Positions 54,558-63,224 of a stretch of DNA of 64,000 nucleotides are shown piece after piece. Each line of letters opens with the position of its first letter. Positions within the stretch are counted from its first letter, which is position 1. The notes beneath the pieces are model-generated. The model searched no databases. It saw nothing but the letters and a program-made list of their open reading frames with translations, and was not told the origin of the DNA. The position numbers and the translations under genes were made by a program. The stretch comes from Sphingobacteriaceae bacterium (lineage in GTDB: Bacteria; Bacteroidota; Bacteroidia; B-17B0; Aurantibacillaceae), in NCBI GenBank assembly GCA_016705695.1, contig JADJLA010000011.1, positions 62,001-126,000 of the forward strand, written 5' to 3'.

Positions 54558-55529
54558 TGTTTATGCAAGCACTAAGTAAAGAGATCACGGAAGATATCCG
54601 CTGCTGTGTTTGCGGTAACACCAATCCAAACAAATTCAAATTAATTTACCGACGCGAAAATTTTGATGTGACCGAATGCAACAACTGCGGCTTTTATTTC
54701 ATCCCACCCTACTATCGAAAAAAGATCGAATACCAACAATACAAAAACGAAGCCGTTACGCAAGCAATTACGCTCAGGAAATAATTGGGTAAAAATTCAG
54801 CGACACAAACTTCGCTTCAAACTCATACAAAAATATCAACGCAGTGGCTCTTTATTTGACCTTGGCGCAGGTTGGGGACATTTTATGTTGGCAGGTAACG
54901 AACTGGGTTACCAAACCTATGGCATCGAAATTTCGGAGCAACCGTATTTGTATTGCAAAAATGATCTGAAACTAAATGTAGATCATGTGGATTTTTTTAA
55001 AATGGATGAGAATAAAAAGTTCGACATCATTACCATGTGGGACGTTTTAGAACATATTGATAAAGCCGATGATTTTATTGATAAATGCGCCAAATTAAAT
55101 AAACCGGGTTCATATTTGGTTTTACAAGTGCCGCAAATTGATAGTTATTTTGCAAAACGTCATAAAGACAAATGGAAAATGATGGGCCTTGATCACGTAA
55201 ATTATTTTAGCAAAAAAACCATCACGCAATTACTTTCGGCACACGGTTATGAGGTTCAAACGATCAAGTCATCCTTCGAAATCAAGCTGTTTATCATGTA
55301 TACCATATTGCCTTTGATCAAGCGCTTAAAGGCCAAAAAGAAGATCAGTCAGCGAGAAGCAAATTACTCTATCAACCAAGCCGAACGCCAACAATACTTC
55401 AACAAATTCACCAGCAGGCCAATGTGGCAGCTTAAAATATTCGTGTTTTTCCATAATATCCTGTATAATTTCCTCTCCTTTTTAAATATTGGCGAAGAAA
55501 TGATAGTAGTTGCAAAAAAAGTTGCATAA
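54557..55529 (+). CDS. SAM-dependent methyltransferase with N-terminal zinc ribbon (frameshifted)
   Basis: A protein of about 323 residues after repair. The N-terminus has a zinc-ribbon-like pattern CCVCGN...ECNNCGFYF. The SAM motif is SLFDLGAGWGHFMLAG, followed by post-I YGIEIS and motif DIITMWDVLEHI. The frame breaks near 54760-54782, and losing one base gives SGNNWVKIQRHKLRF. Such two-part proteins often methylate sugars or lipids in surface polysaccharide loci, but the substrate is unknown. Its ATG overlaps the stop of the coiled-coil gene (TAATG), so they are co-translated. Confidence 0.8.
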
Positions 55530-55577
55530 TTTTATGGAATAGTAGAAGGTCCCGAATCTCAATTAAAAACCTATAAC

Positions 55578-56585
55578 ATGAAAAAATTAGTATTAAGTAT
55601 ATGCATTCTGTGTGCATTTACAACCTTTAGTCAAAAACAAGCAGAAGTTAATTTAGAATTACACGATGGAAATATCATTAAAGGAACCGCGAGTTTTAAT
55701 GATATTGATCTTACCACCTCCTACGGAAAATTAATTATTCCGGTAAGTAAAGTTGGAAATATTAAAATTGGCTACGGCAAAGATAAGTCGGCGGCTGATA
55801 AAGCTATGTCGTACATAAAATTATTGAACGGCAGTAATAACGACGAAGTAAGAAAAAGCGCTTACGCTGATCTTGTAAAAATGGGATTAAAAGCACTTTC
55901 GGCCTTAGAAGACCATTATGCCGATCCAAAAAATATTGTAGAATCAGAATACACCGGTGATTTTACAATTGATAATGCCTACGAAGAAATTAAAACAAAT
56001 AACAATATTACCGAAACCAGCACTTCCGAAGATGTAGTAACCATTGATAATTCTTATACAATGGGGGGAATATACAATTTTACAAAGTTAGATGTGAAAA
56101 CTGAATATGGTACATTGAATATTCCTAAAGAGAAAATTAAATCGATCGATATATTTGTTTCTAGCGGAACAGGTGGCGAACAATTATTTAAATTGATGGG
56201 GAATAAAAACATTAGCGGTAATCAAAACGGTGGTTGGTACAAAACAGGCATCACTTTAAAAGCTGGACAAAAATTTTCTATGAGTGCCAGTGGCGAAATT
56301 ACTCTTGCAAGTTTAAGCAACGCTGTTTATAAACCAGATGGAAGTACAAAAGCTTCGGGAGCTACCGATTACACAGGCGGTGATTACGAAGGCGCTTCTA
56401 CCTATGCCACTTACGGAATGTTAGTATATAAAATTGGAGAAGGGTCTTACGATAATTTAAAAGCAGGTGCCAAATTCACAGGTACAGCAAAAACAAGCGG
56501 AATGCTTTACCTTTCGGTTTACGAAACGGTGTTTAATGCAAATAATAAAGGATCTTATAATGTTAAGGTAACAGTTAATAAATAA
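55578..56585 (+). CDS. Secreted protein with PA-IL/LecA-like C-terminal domain
   Basis: A 335-residue exported protein. A signal peptide runs to about residue 19 (TTFSQ). Two short beta modules (HDGNIIKGTASFNDIDL and TEYGTLNIPKEKIKSIDI) suggest repeated domains. The last 125 residues (GGWYKTGITLKAGQKFSMSA, then GMLVYKIGEG, then SGMLYLSVYETVFNANNKGSY) resemble the PA-IL/LecA galactose-binding fold, including the closing NNxGSYxVxV element. A sugar-binding function is plausible but not shown. It has its own transcript, closed by a clear terminator. Confidence 0.65.
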   Translation: MKKLVLSICILCAFTTFSQKQAEVNLELHDGNIIKGTASFNDIDLTTSYGKLIIPVSKVGNIKIGYGKDKSAADKAMSYIKLLNGSNNDEVRKSAYADLVKMGLKALSALEDHYADPKNIVESEYTGDFTIDNAYEEIKTNNNITETSTSEDVVTIDNSYTMGGIYNFTKLDVKTEYGTLNIPKEKIKSIDIFVSSGTGGEQLFKLMGNKNISGNQNGGWYKTGITLKAGQKFSMSASGEITLASLSNAVYKPDGSTKASGATDYTGGDYEGASTYATYGMLVYKIGEGSYDNLKAGAKFTGTAKTSGMLYLSVYETVFNANNKGSYNVKVTVNK

Positions 56586-56604
56586 TACTCCTACAACGCA
56601 TTAT

Positions 56605-56634
56605 AAAACCGGGAATTTAGCCCGGTTTTTTTTT
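56605..56634 (+). terminator. Terminator of the PA-IL-like gene
   Basis: AAAACCGGG pairs with CCCGGTTTT around AATTTAG, followed by a long T run. Confidence 0.93.
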
Positions 56635-56683
56635 ATTCTACTCACCACCATATTGTAACTTCTAATTTTCCACAAAACCTTTA

Positions 56684-56773
56684 GCTCCGTAGGAGCGACA
56701 TATCGGTAGCCCCCGAAAGGGGGCGAAATGCACAATGGTGATCAGAACCCCTTTAGGGGTGACATATTGGTTC
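56684..56773. repeat. GCCCC...GGGGC repeat family, second copy
   Basis: Three hairpins, GCTCCGTAGGAGC, GCCCCCGAAAGGGGGC and ACCCCTTTAGGGGT, are each flanked by GACATATxGG. This is the reverse-oriented relative of 50708-50781. Confidence 0.7.
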
Positions 56774-56864
56774 AAAACCATTTTATAAAGGCAATATACA
56801 TATCGGCAAACATCAATTTATATATCCATTTTTGTTTACTATTTATTTTCCTTAATTTTAATAC

Positions 56865-57974
56865 ATGAGCGAACAAACCTTAGAAAAGAACGCCGACATG
56901 GCCAATACAGTTAAATGTTCAAACTGTTCGGCCAATCTTAAATTTAAACCCGGCACAAAAAGCTTAGTGTGCGAATATTGCCAAACAAAGAACGAGATCT
57001 CCTCTACTCCAACTGAAGTTATAGAGAATGATTACCATACTTTTTTAAAAAGCAATTCCGGCAAGGTTCAAGAACAACAGATCACCGTTTGTAAATGTAC
57101 CAATTGCGGCGCATCCACTACTCTTCCGCAAAATGTTACCGCAAGCGCTTGTCCTTATTGCGATACGCCTTTAGTGGTGCAAAACGCTTCTACTTGCAGC
57201 ATTGTAAAACCAAAATACTTATTAGCGTTTCATATAGACAGAAACGCCGCTAAAGAAAAATTCATTTCCTGGGTGGGCGGTTTATGGTTTGCTCCAAATA
57301 AATTAAAAGATTACGCCGCACATAGCGCCGAAAAACTCAATGGCGTTTATATGCCCTATTGGACCTACGATTCGGATACAACCACAGGTTATACCGGAAT
57401 GCGTGGCGATCATTATTACGTTACCGAAAGTTACCGAGATGCAAATGGTAAAACACAAACTCGCCAGGTGCGCCACACACGTTGGAGCAGTGCCAGCGGA
57501 ACTGTACGAAAAGATTTTGATGATGTATTGATATGTGCATCGCATTCGTTGCCAACTAAACTTACACATGAATTAGAACCCTGGGACCTTCACGAACTTG
57601 TAGAACATGACGATCGCTATTTAGCAGGATTTTTAACTGAAAGCTATCAAATAAATATTGAGCAAGGTTTTGAAAGCGCCAAAGAAATAATGTTAGATGG
57701 AATTCGTGTTGAAGTTAGACGTGATATTGGAGGCGATGAACAACAAATAATTAGTTTGAATGCCGATTATAATAATATTACCTTCAAACATATTTTATTA
57801 CCACTTTGGATCAGCGCATATAAATATGCCGATAAAACATATCGCTTTACAGTAAACGCCCGCAGCGGCGAAGTTCAAGGCGAGCGTCCTTGGAGTGCTT
57901 GGAAGATCTTCTTCTTGGTTGCTACTATTATTGCTGTAATTGCTACGGTAATTATTGTAGCACAAAAGAATTAA
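56865..57974 (+). CDS. Membrane protein with two zinc ribbons
   Basis: A 369-residue protein. Two zinc ribbons sit near the N-terminus (CSNCSAN...CEYCQTK at about 19-42 and CTNCGAS...CPYCDTP at about 78-101). A beta-rich extramembrane domain with YMPYWTYDSDTTTGY follows, and a single C-terminal helix (AWKIFFLVATIIAVIATVIIV) anchors it. Related proteins are often misannotated as primosomal helicase fragments; no helicase motif is present. Function unknown. Confidence 0.78.
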   Translation: MSEQTLEKNADMANTVKCSNCSANLKFKPGTKSLVCEYCQTKNEISSTPTEVIENDYHTFLKSNSGKVQEQQITVCKCTNCGASTTLPQNVTASACPYCDTPLVVQNASTCSIVKPKYLLAFHIDRNAAKEKFISWVGGLWFAPNKLKDYAAHSAEKLNGVYMPYWTYDSDTTTGYTGMRGDHYYVTESYRDANGKTQTRQVRHTRWSSASGTVRKDFDDVLICASHSLPTKLTHELEPWDLHELVEHDDRYLAGFLTESYQINIEQGFESAKEIMLDGIRVEVRRDIGGDEQQIISLNADYNNITFKHILLPLWISAYKYADKTYRFTVNARSGEVQGERPWSAWKIFFLVATIIAVIATVIIVAQKN

Positions 57975-57980
57975 TTTTTT

Positions 57981-58107
57981 ACCACGGAGGAACAATGTAA
58001 TTAAATTGGATTGGGTCCCATCCCGCTCTTTGAGGGGGTGGATTCGGCGAAGCCGAAGACGGGGGAGGGAAATAAAACAAAACTCCGTGCCTCCGTGTCT
58101 CCGTGGC
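57981..58107. repeat. Intergenic palindromic repeat, CCACGGAGG family, second copy
   Basis: CCACGGAG at 57982-57989 faces CTCCGTGG at 58099-58106, with a GC-rich middle (CCCATCCCG...CGGGGGAGGG) and a small hairpin TTCGGCGAAGCCGAA. It is related to 484-605. Confidence 0.7.
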
Positions 58108-58120
58108 TAATTTTTAATAA

Positions 58121-58999
58121 TTACTGAACCACCTTCGACTTTGTAACCGCACCGGCCATGCTAAACCAACCAATAGCTCTTACTTTCGCATTCTCTGGGG
58201 TTGAGATATTTGTTTTAATATTTTCAGGAGTAGTAGCAAACAAACCTCCGTTATTGATCTGTGCTATGGCCTGATAAAAAAAGAAATACGTTTCGCGCGA
58301 AATAGAATGGATCTCAACTTTACATACATCATTCTCCTTATAGGTTTTAAATCCTAAAAAAGTTGCAACCGGTGTAAAAGCAATAGTGTCAACAGGAGCA
58401 TTTGTTACAACACCGCCGGTTCCGTCAATACAAATATTAAGATCGGCCGAACCATTAAACAGTGTGTCATTTCTAAATGTACGTATCCAATAATAATCGG
58501 GAATATTATCCGCTTTATCTCTTGCAAATAATAAGCAAGAATATGAACCCTGCGGTCCGTTCGCAAAAGGATCAGAGCCGTCGTTGTAATAGGATGCAAT
58601 GCTATCAATAACAGAATGACGTTTTTGTTCGGCAATAGAGGTATAAGTATCACCATCAATGTTAACCTTAAGCATAAACTTATGCCCTAAACGCGCAATT
58701 GTATCTGCAGTATTTATCGAATACACATAATTCCCTTTCGATGTATAACTAAAATCGTAAGTAACATTTGTGCTCAGATCAACTAATTGTACAATGGCAT
58801 TTTGTACAGGAGGCGCTTCGCGATTGGCAAAATACGAATCGCTGGTTGTTACACGCACAACTTGATCGGTTCTTAGATCGCTCACAAAGGCGTCGATCAC
58901 GTACAATTTTGATCCCTCATCTAATTTTATTTGTACCACATCTTCACACGAGGTGAACAATAAAACAAGTGGCAAAAAAAGTATATAAACTATTTTCAT
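58121..58999 (-). CDS. DUF4249 lipoprotein
   Basis: A 292-residue DUF4249 protein with signal peptide and lipobox LLFTS|CEDVVQI. It contains an immunoglobulin-like N-terminal part (VIDAFVSDLRTDQVVRVTTSD) and strands with ETYFFF. DUF4249 proteins sit next to and cooperate with TonB-dependent receptors of the CarboxypepD-reg type; the ligand is unknown. I chose the start at 58999 (MKIVYILFL) to place the lipobox near the N-terminus. The receptor gene ends 4 nt upstream, so the two are co-transcribed. Confidence 0.88.
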   Translation of the reverse strand: MKIVYILFLPLVLLFTSCEDVVQIKLDEGSKLYVIDAFVSDLRTDQVVRVTTSDSYFANREAPPVQNAIVQLVDLSTNVTYDFSYTSKGNYVYSINTADTIARLGHKFMLKVNIDGDTYTSIAEQKRHSVIDSIASYYNDGSDPFANGPQGSYSCLLFARDKADNIPDYYWIRTFRNDTLFNGSADLNICIDGTGGVVTNAPVDTIAFTPVATFLGFKTYKENDVCKVEIHSISRETYFFFYQAIAQINNGGLFATTPENIKTNISTPENAKVRAIGWFSMAGAVTKSKVVQ

Positions 59000-59003
59000 G
59001 GTC

Positions 59004-61400
59004 CTAAAAATTAAAATTATAAGTAACTGCCGGTACAATAGAACCGATCACCGAAAAGCGCACTGCCTCTGTTTGTAATGGCTCTCCGGCTTTGGTTCGG
59101 AAATAAATGCTATAAGCATTTCGTCGGTTATAAGCATTGTAAACACTCAATACAATATTTTGCTTGTATCTGCGCTTGTCGTTCTTTTTAAAAGTATACG
59201 TTGCGCCAAGATCCAAACGGTGATAAGGCGTTATGCGGTAATTATTACGTTCGCCGGTGGTATTATAAGGAATATTCAAATTTTGGATCTGCACTTTTGA
59301 ATTTGGAAAAGAAGCGGGCGTTCCCGTTAAAAAAACAAATGTGGCACCAACGTTCCAACGTTTAGTGATATCATAATTCAAATTCGTATTCAAACAATGC
59401 GTTCTGTCGTATCTGCTTCTAAACCAATCATCGTTACTTATGCCTCTTACCAAACGCTCGGTTTTACTTAAAGTATAACTTACCCATCCTCCTAATTTAC
59501 CTTTCGATTTTTTAATATATACTTCTGTTCCGTAAGCTCTTCCTAAACCTTGTATCAATTGTCCTTCCACATAATCATTAATAAACAATTCGGCGTTATC
59601 TACATAATCCAATTGATTTTGCATGTACTTATAATACACTTCAAGAGATGTTTCATAGGTATTATCCTTAAAATTCCTAAAATATCCAATGGCACCCTGA
59701 TCGGCTATTAATGGTTTTAAATTATTACTTGCAATGGTATACACATCTAATGGTGTACTGGCCGCCGTATTACTTATTAATTGTAAATACTGCGCCATGC
59801 GATTATAACTTGCTTTAATAGAACTAAAGCTATTCAACACATAATTCATACTAAAGCGTGGTTCAGGAGTTACGTAAGCTTTTATAATTTCGCCCTGCTT
59901 AAATTCTTTTGAATGGTCAAACGGTAATGGTTCGTTTGGAATTGTATCGCGATAATAATACGCTTTTCCTTTTCCAACGTAATTATAAATACTCACACGC
60001 AAACCGTATTCTAAGGTTAAACGTGGCATTAATTTTTGTTCGTTACCTGCATAAACAGAGTATTCAATGCCATACCTTTTATCTGAACGAAATTTTACAC
60101 TTTGCCCTGTACCAAATTCACCAATGGCATCGTATGGGCGAAAATCATACATTAAAGCCTGTGCGCCAAAACGAATAGTATTTTTTGTATTGTGATAATA
60201 AATAAAATCGGGCTTCACGCTATAATTGATCACGTTGCTGGTCCAATTAAAACGTTGATTTAGCGATTCCAATTTAAATTCCAATTGATAATCGTAATTG
60301 CTGTAAAAGCTCGTAATGTTCATGAATAATTTATTATTGAAGATATGGTTCCAACGCGCTGTAGCCGTTGAATTTCCCCAATTGAATTTAAAAGCCGGTG
60401 CGCCAAATACATCTCTTCCAAAATAACCACTGGCAAAAACGGTGTTCTTATCGTTTATCTTCCAATTGATCTTGGCTGTTGCATCATAAAAAAAGAAATC
60501 GGCTTCTTTAATTGGACTCGATTTTTTTACAAAAGGTTTTACTAAAGCGTCGATATAACTTCTGCGACCCGCTAAAATAAAACTCACTTTATCTTTTACA
60601 ATGGGGGCTTCTATGCTTAATCGGCTAAAAATAGTTCCCACACCACCATGCACTTCCATTTGTTTACTGTTTCCTTCTTTCATGCGAATATCTAAAATAG
60701 AAGAAACACGTCCGCCGTATTGCGAAGGAATTCCGCCTTTGATCAATTTCACATCTTTAACCGCATCAGGATTAAAAACAGAAAAGAAACCAAATAAGTG
60801 TGATGAATTATACACGGGCGCCTCATCCAATAAAATTAAATTCTGATCAATATTTCCACCGCGTACATTAAAACCGCTCGCACCTTCGCCCATAGTTGTA
60901 ACACCGGGTAATAATTGCACAGCGCGTACAATATCAACTTCTCCTAATAAAGCAGGAATTTTATTTATTTGTTTAATGTCGAGTTTAGCAACGCCCATCT
61001 CCACACTTTTAATATTCTTGTCTTCAGCTTCACCAAAAACTTCTATTTCCGCCAACTGTGTTCCTTCGCCGCTCACCTCAATGTTTTTTGTAGTGTTCTT
61101 TTCCAAGGCAACAACAAACGTTGTATTATTATAACCAATATAAGACACAATAATGGTATGCGTTCCTTTTGGAAGTGTGAGCGAATAAAATCCATACTCG
61201 TTAGCAATGGCTCCTTGCGTGGTTCCGGCTTTAACAACCGAAGCGCCAATGAGCGATTCGCCGTTTTTACCGTCTTTAATATAACCGCTAAGTGTGAACT
61301 TCTCTGCCGTAGAGGGAGATTTTTCTTGTGCTTTAACAGCAAGGGCCAAGAAGAAAAGTGTGAAGAGAAAAGTTAATCGAAAGTTTAATGAAATAGGCAT
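59004..61400 (-). CDS. TonB-dependent receptor with CarboxypepD-regulatory domain
   Basis: A 798-residue outer-membrane receptor. It has a signal peptide (ending VKAQ), a CarboxypepD_reg-like domain (SGYIKDGKNGESLIGASVV), a plug domain with GASGFNVRGGNIDQNLILLDEAPVYNSSHLFGF, and a 22-strand barrel to the terminal aromatic (TYNFNF). It would import a ligand using TonB energy and forms a pair with the DUF4249 lipoprotein. The first promoter is at 61512-61542, and the 5' leader contains a 16-bp hairpin. The ligand is unknown. Confidence 0.93.
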   Translation of the reverse strand: MPISLNFRLTFLFTLFFLALAVKAQEKSPSTAEKFTLSGYIKDGKNGESLIGASVVKAGTTQGAIANEYGFYSLTLPKGTHTIIVSYIGYNNTTFVVALEKNTTKNIEVSGEGTQLAEIEVFGEAEDKNIKSVEMGVAKLDIKQINKIPALLGEVDIVRAVQLLPGVTTMGEGASGFNVRGGNIDQNLILLDEAPVYNSSHLFGFFSVFNPDAVKDVKLIKGGIPSQYGGRVSSILDIRMKEGNSKQMEVHGGVGTIFSRLSIEAPIVKDKVSFILAGRRSYIDALVKPFVKKSSPIKEADFFFYDATAKINWKINDKNTVFASGYFGRDVFGAPAFKFNWGNSTATARWNHIFNNKLFMNITSFYSNYDYQLEFKLESLNQRFNWTSNVINYSVKPDFIYYHNTKNTIRFGAQALMYDFRPYDAIGEFGTGQSVKFRSDKRYGIEYSVYAGNEQKLMPRLTLEYGLRVSIYNYVGKGKAYYYRDTIPNEPLPFDHSKEFKQGEIIKAYVTPEPRFSMNYVLNSFSSIKASYNRMAQYLQLISNTAASTPLDVYTIASNNLKPLIADQGAIGYFRNFKDNTYETSLEVYYKYMQNQLDYVDNAELFINDYVEGQLIQGLGRAYGTEVYIKKSKGKLGGWVSYTLSKTERLVRGISNDDWFRSRYDRTHCLNTNLNYDITKRWNVGATFVFLTGTPASFPNSKVQIQNLNIPYNTTGERNNYRITPYHRLDLGATYTFKKNDKRRYKQNIVLSVYNAYNRRNAYSIYFRTKAGEPLQTEAVRFSVIGSIVPAVTYNFNF

Positions 61401-61438
61401 ATATATAGTGTCGTTCTTAAAAGGATTTACCCTGTGTT

Positions 61439-61498
61439 AACCACAAACAAAAAGTAGAAATTCTATTACAAAGCAACATCTGCTTTTTGTTTGTGGTT
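61439..61498 (-). other. Hairpin in the 5' leader of the TonB receptor operon
   Basis: AACCACAAACAAAAAG (61439-61454) and CTTTTTGTTTGTGGTT (61483-61498) form a perfect 16-bp stem with a 28-nt loop. On the minus strand it lies between the promoter and the receptor ATG at 61400. No T run follows, so it is not a terminator. Confidence 0.5.
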
Positions 61499-61511
61499 TT
61501 AAATTCGGGAG

Positions 61512-61542
61512 CAAAACTATGGAAACTTATACGACTCTCAAA
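61512..61542 (-). promoter_or_regulatory. Promoter of the TonB receptor/DUF4249 operon
   Basis: On the minus strand, TTTG lies at 61542-61539 and TAGTTTTG at 61519-61512, with 19 nt between them. The leader is then about 110 nt and includes the hairpin. Confidence 0.6.
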
Positions 61543-61699
61543 GTTTCTGTCAGTTTATAAGGCCATTTGTAAAGGAAATTTAACCTTCAATAACATTCTT
61601 ACCAATAAGCTTCTCCTTATCTAATCACTTCAAAGAGCTGGCTTTTAGTGTTCTTGCATACTGTGTATGAATTAATTACGCTATTTTGAACATTATTAG

Positions 61700-61707
61700 T
61701 ATGTTTG
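61700..61707 (+). promoter_or_regulatory. -7 promoter element of hisS
   Basis: TATGTTTG lies 15 nt before the hisS ATG at 61723. No clean -33 is seen at 17-23 nt. Confidence 0.55.
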
Positions 61708-61722
61708 TACACCAAATTCTCA

Positions 61723-63104
61723 ATGAAACCAACCATTCCTAAAGGCACACGCGATCTCAGTCCGGGCGATGTATACAAACGCCAGTATATCTTTGATATC
61801 ATAAAAAGAAATTTTCAACTTTTTGGATACCAACCCATCGAAACCCCTTCGATGGAAAATATTCAAACCCTCACCGGAAAATATGGAGATGAAGGCGATC
61901 AGCTCATCTTTAAAATTTTGAATTCGCGGTTAAACGAAAGCTCTAAAAAAGTGCTTCTCTGTGAAAAATTTAAAGAAAGTTTAGAAAAACCATTGAACTC
62001 CGAAGAGCTTACCGAAAAAGCCCTTCGCTACGATCTCACTGTTCCCTTTGCACGTTATGTGGTGATGCACCATAACGATATCACATTTCCATTTAAGCGT
62101 TATCAAATTCAACCGGTGTGGAGAGCAGACAAACCACAAAAAGGACGGTACCGCGAATTTTACCAATGCGATGCCGATGTTATTGGAAGTAATAGCTTGA
62201 TAAATGAATTGGAATTAATAACGTTGATGGATAAAAGCTTTGGCGAATTAAAAATTCCGGTAAAACTTAAATTAAATAACCGAAAAATATTAAGCGCCAT
62301 TGCCGAAATATCGCAACAGCCCGATAAATTAATTGATATTACGGTTGCCATTGATAAATTAGATAAAATAGGTAAAGATGGCGTGATAGCCGAACTCAAA
62401 ACAAAAGGCGTAAACGATGCCGCTATAAAAACCATTGAACCTATTATTGATTTTACAGGAAGTAACATTGAGAAATTAAATAAACTCAAAACACTTTTTA
62501 CCGCATCAGATATAGGAAAAAAAGGAATTGAAGAATTGAATTATTTATTGGAAGGCGCAAACACCGTTGGATTAAACCATATTACTTTAGAATTAGATAT
62601 TACCCTCGCTCGCGGACTAGATTATTATACAGGAACAATTTTTGAAGCTAAAGCAAATGCCGGAACATTTACGCCAAGCATTTTGGGTGGTGGACGATAC
62701 GATGATCTTACCGGCGTTTTTGGTTTAAAGAATATGAGCGGTGTTGGAATATCGTTTGGTGTGGATCGCATTTTTGATGTGATGCTCGAGTTAGGCCTTT
62801 TTCCGGAAAGCGTTAACCGACCAACATCTACCAAAGTATTGCTCACCAATTTTGGACCAAACGAAGAACCTTTTGCTTAAAATTATTGCACGAACTGCGC
62901 ACCAATAACATCAATAGCGAGTTATATCCTGAAGCAAAAAAGATCCAAAAACAATTTGAATACGCCGATAAAAAAAGCATTCCCTTTGTGTGCATCATTG
63001 GCAGCGAAGAAATTGAAAAAGGAATTTTTTCTTTGAAAGACCTGGCAAGCGGACAACAAGAAAAGTTAAGTAAAGAGGAGCTTATAAAAAAATTGAGCTC
63101 CTAA
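61723..63104 (+). CDS. hisS: Histidine--tRNA ligase (frame broken by one missing T)
   Basis: About 460 residues after repair. HisRS charges tRNA-His in the cytoplasm. Class II motifs are visible: motif 1-like [16 protein letters not shown], motif 2 [22 protein letters not shown], and motif 3 near the end of the core ([17 protein letters not shown]). The anticodon domain ([10 protein letters not shown], then [18 protein letters not shown]) is split by a frame break at about 62877, where GCTTAAAA should read GCTTTAAAA; restoring one T gives [16 protein letters not shown]. Since the gene is essential, a sequencing error is likely. The start is the ATG at 61723, 15 nt after the -7 box. Confidence 0.93.
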
Positions 63105-63130
63105 AAGTGTTTTTTATATAAAACACTTTT
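63103..63130 (+). terminator. Weak terminator-like hairpin after hisS
   Basis: AAAAGTGTTT pairs with AAACACTTTT. No strong T run follows, so efficiency would be low. Confidence 0.4.
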
Positions 63131-63171
63131 AACAATAAACTGTTCTTTTAATAAAACATTATAAATAATAT

Positions 63172-63202
63172 TTGTTTTATCAAAAAAACAGTATTACCTT
63201 TG
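63172..63202 (+). promoter_or_regulatory. Promoter of the ATPase gene
   Basis: TTG at 63172-63174 and TACCTTTG at 63195-63202 are 20 nt apart. Confidence 0.6.
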
Positions 63203-63224
63203 AGGTATAGTTCTAAAAAGCCTC

